From NCBI RefSeq assembly GCF_000482325.1, contig NZ_KI535295.1:421060-485059 (forward strand): a stretch of 64,000 bases of DNA, in the 5' to 3' direction. The notes under the pieces are model-generated. The model was not told where the DNA came from. It made no database searches and was given only the letters and a program-made list of their open reading frames with translations. Positions 63,993-64,000 of this stretch are shown piece after piece. The position numbers and the translations under genes are program-made. This DNA comes from Bacillus sp. UNC438CL73TsuS30. Its GTDB lineage: Bacteria > Bacillota > Bacilli > Bacillales > Cytobacillaceae. The number at the start of each line of letters is the position of its first letter. Within the stretch, counting starts at the first letter, position 1.

Positions 63993-64000
63993 CCTTCTAT

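Overview
The window is ordinary low-GC Firmicute chromosome from a spore-forming member of the Bacillaceae (Bacillus/Neobacillus-like). I base this on gene content and order: ptsHI, ykwC, patA, ykyB, ykuE/I/J, darB, ccpC, dapHL, ykuUV, ktrC, rnjA-rpoY, defB, ykyA, pdhABCD, speA, yktAB, ykzI, suhB, ylaF, bipA, ylaHIJKLN, ftsW, ctaA-G and ylbA-G follow the order I remember from Bacillus subtilis. Purine-rich ribosome binding sites, many TTG starts and T-tailed hairpins fit this. No rRNA, tRNA, CRISPR array, prophage or complete insertion sequence was seen.

Layout. 1-8 kb: glpD behind a GlpP-type leader terminator, the PTS genes ptsHI, an azoreductase, an atypical short-chain dehydrogenase, a lipoprotein, ykwC and two small unlisted genes. 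8-16 kb: patA, ykyB, a PAS-PAS-GGDEF-EAL protein, Tat substrate YkuE, a C39-like lipoprotein, and YkuI with a degenerate EAL domain. 16-24 kb: c-di-AMP receptor DarB, a 14-TM drug exporter, CcpC, lysine/diaminopimelate genes dapH and dapL, the redox pair ykuU and ykuV, a DUF4349 lipoprotein and KtrC. 24-29 kb: RNase J1 and RNA polymerase epsilon in one minus-strand operon, a candidate 23-residue cationic peptide gene, an HAD phosphatase, peptide deformylase and YkyA. 29-34 kb: the pyruvate dehydrogenase operon. 34-38 kb: a repeat-rich scar with a transposase remnant, then the SR1 dual-function RNA beside speA. 38-50 kb: ykt and yla genes, translation GTPase BipA, PhoH-like YlaK, YlaN and FtsW. 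50-58 kb: the haem A and caa3-type cytochrome c oxidase cluster. 58-64 kb: the ylb cluster, ending with RNase Y partner YlbF and YlbG.

How the genes fit together. Much of the window serves central carbon flow and respiration: sugar phosphotransfer (ptsHI), glycerol-3-phosphate oxidation (glpD), pyruvate to acetyl-CoA (pdhABCD), control of citrate-cycle genes (ccpC), and the terminal oxidase with its haem and copper assembly factors (ctaA-G plus a DUF420/CtaM-like protein). SR1 ties in through two CcpN-like boxes and a cre-like site. A second theme is nucleotide second messengers (two c-di-GMP-type proteins, DarB, KtrC) and RNA turnover (RNase J1, YlbF, YlaK).

I found no clear new multi-gene system. 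The items most worth following up are the 23-residue peptide locus at 26.5 kb, the sharply conserved-looking SR1 control region, a CTG start in ylbC, active-site losses in YkuI and the SDR, and two families of intergenic repeats that each occur in full and in end-to-end miniature form. Functional calls rest on recognised motifs and remembered homologues; no database search was run.
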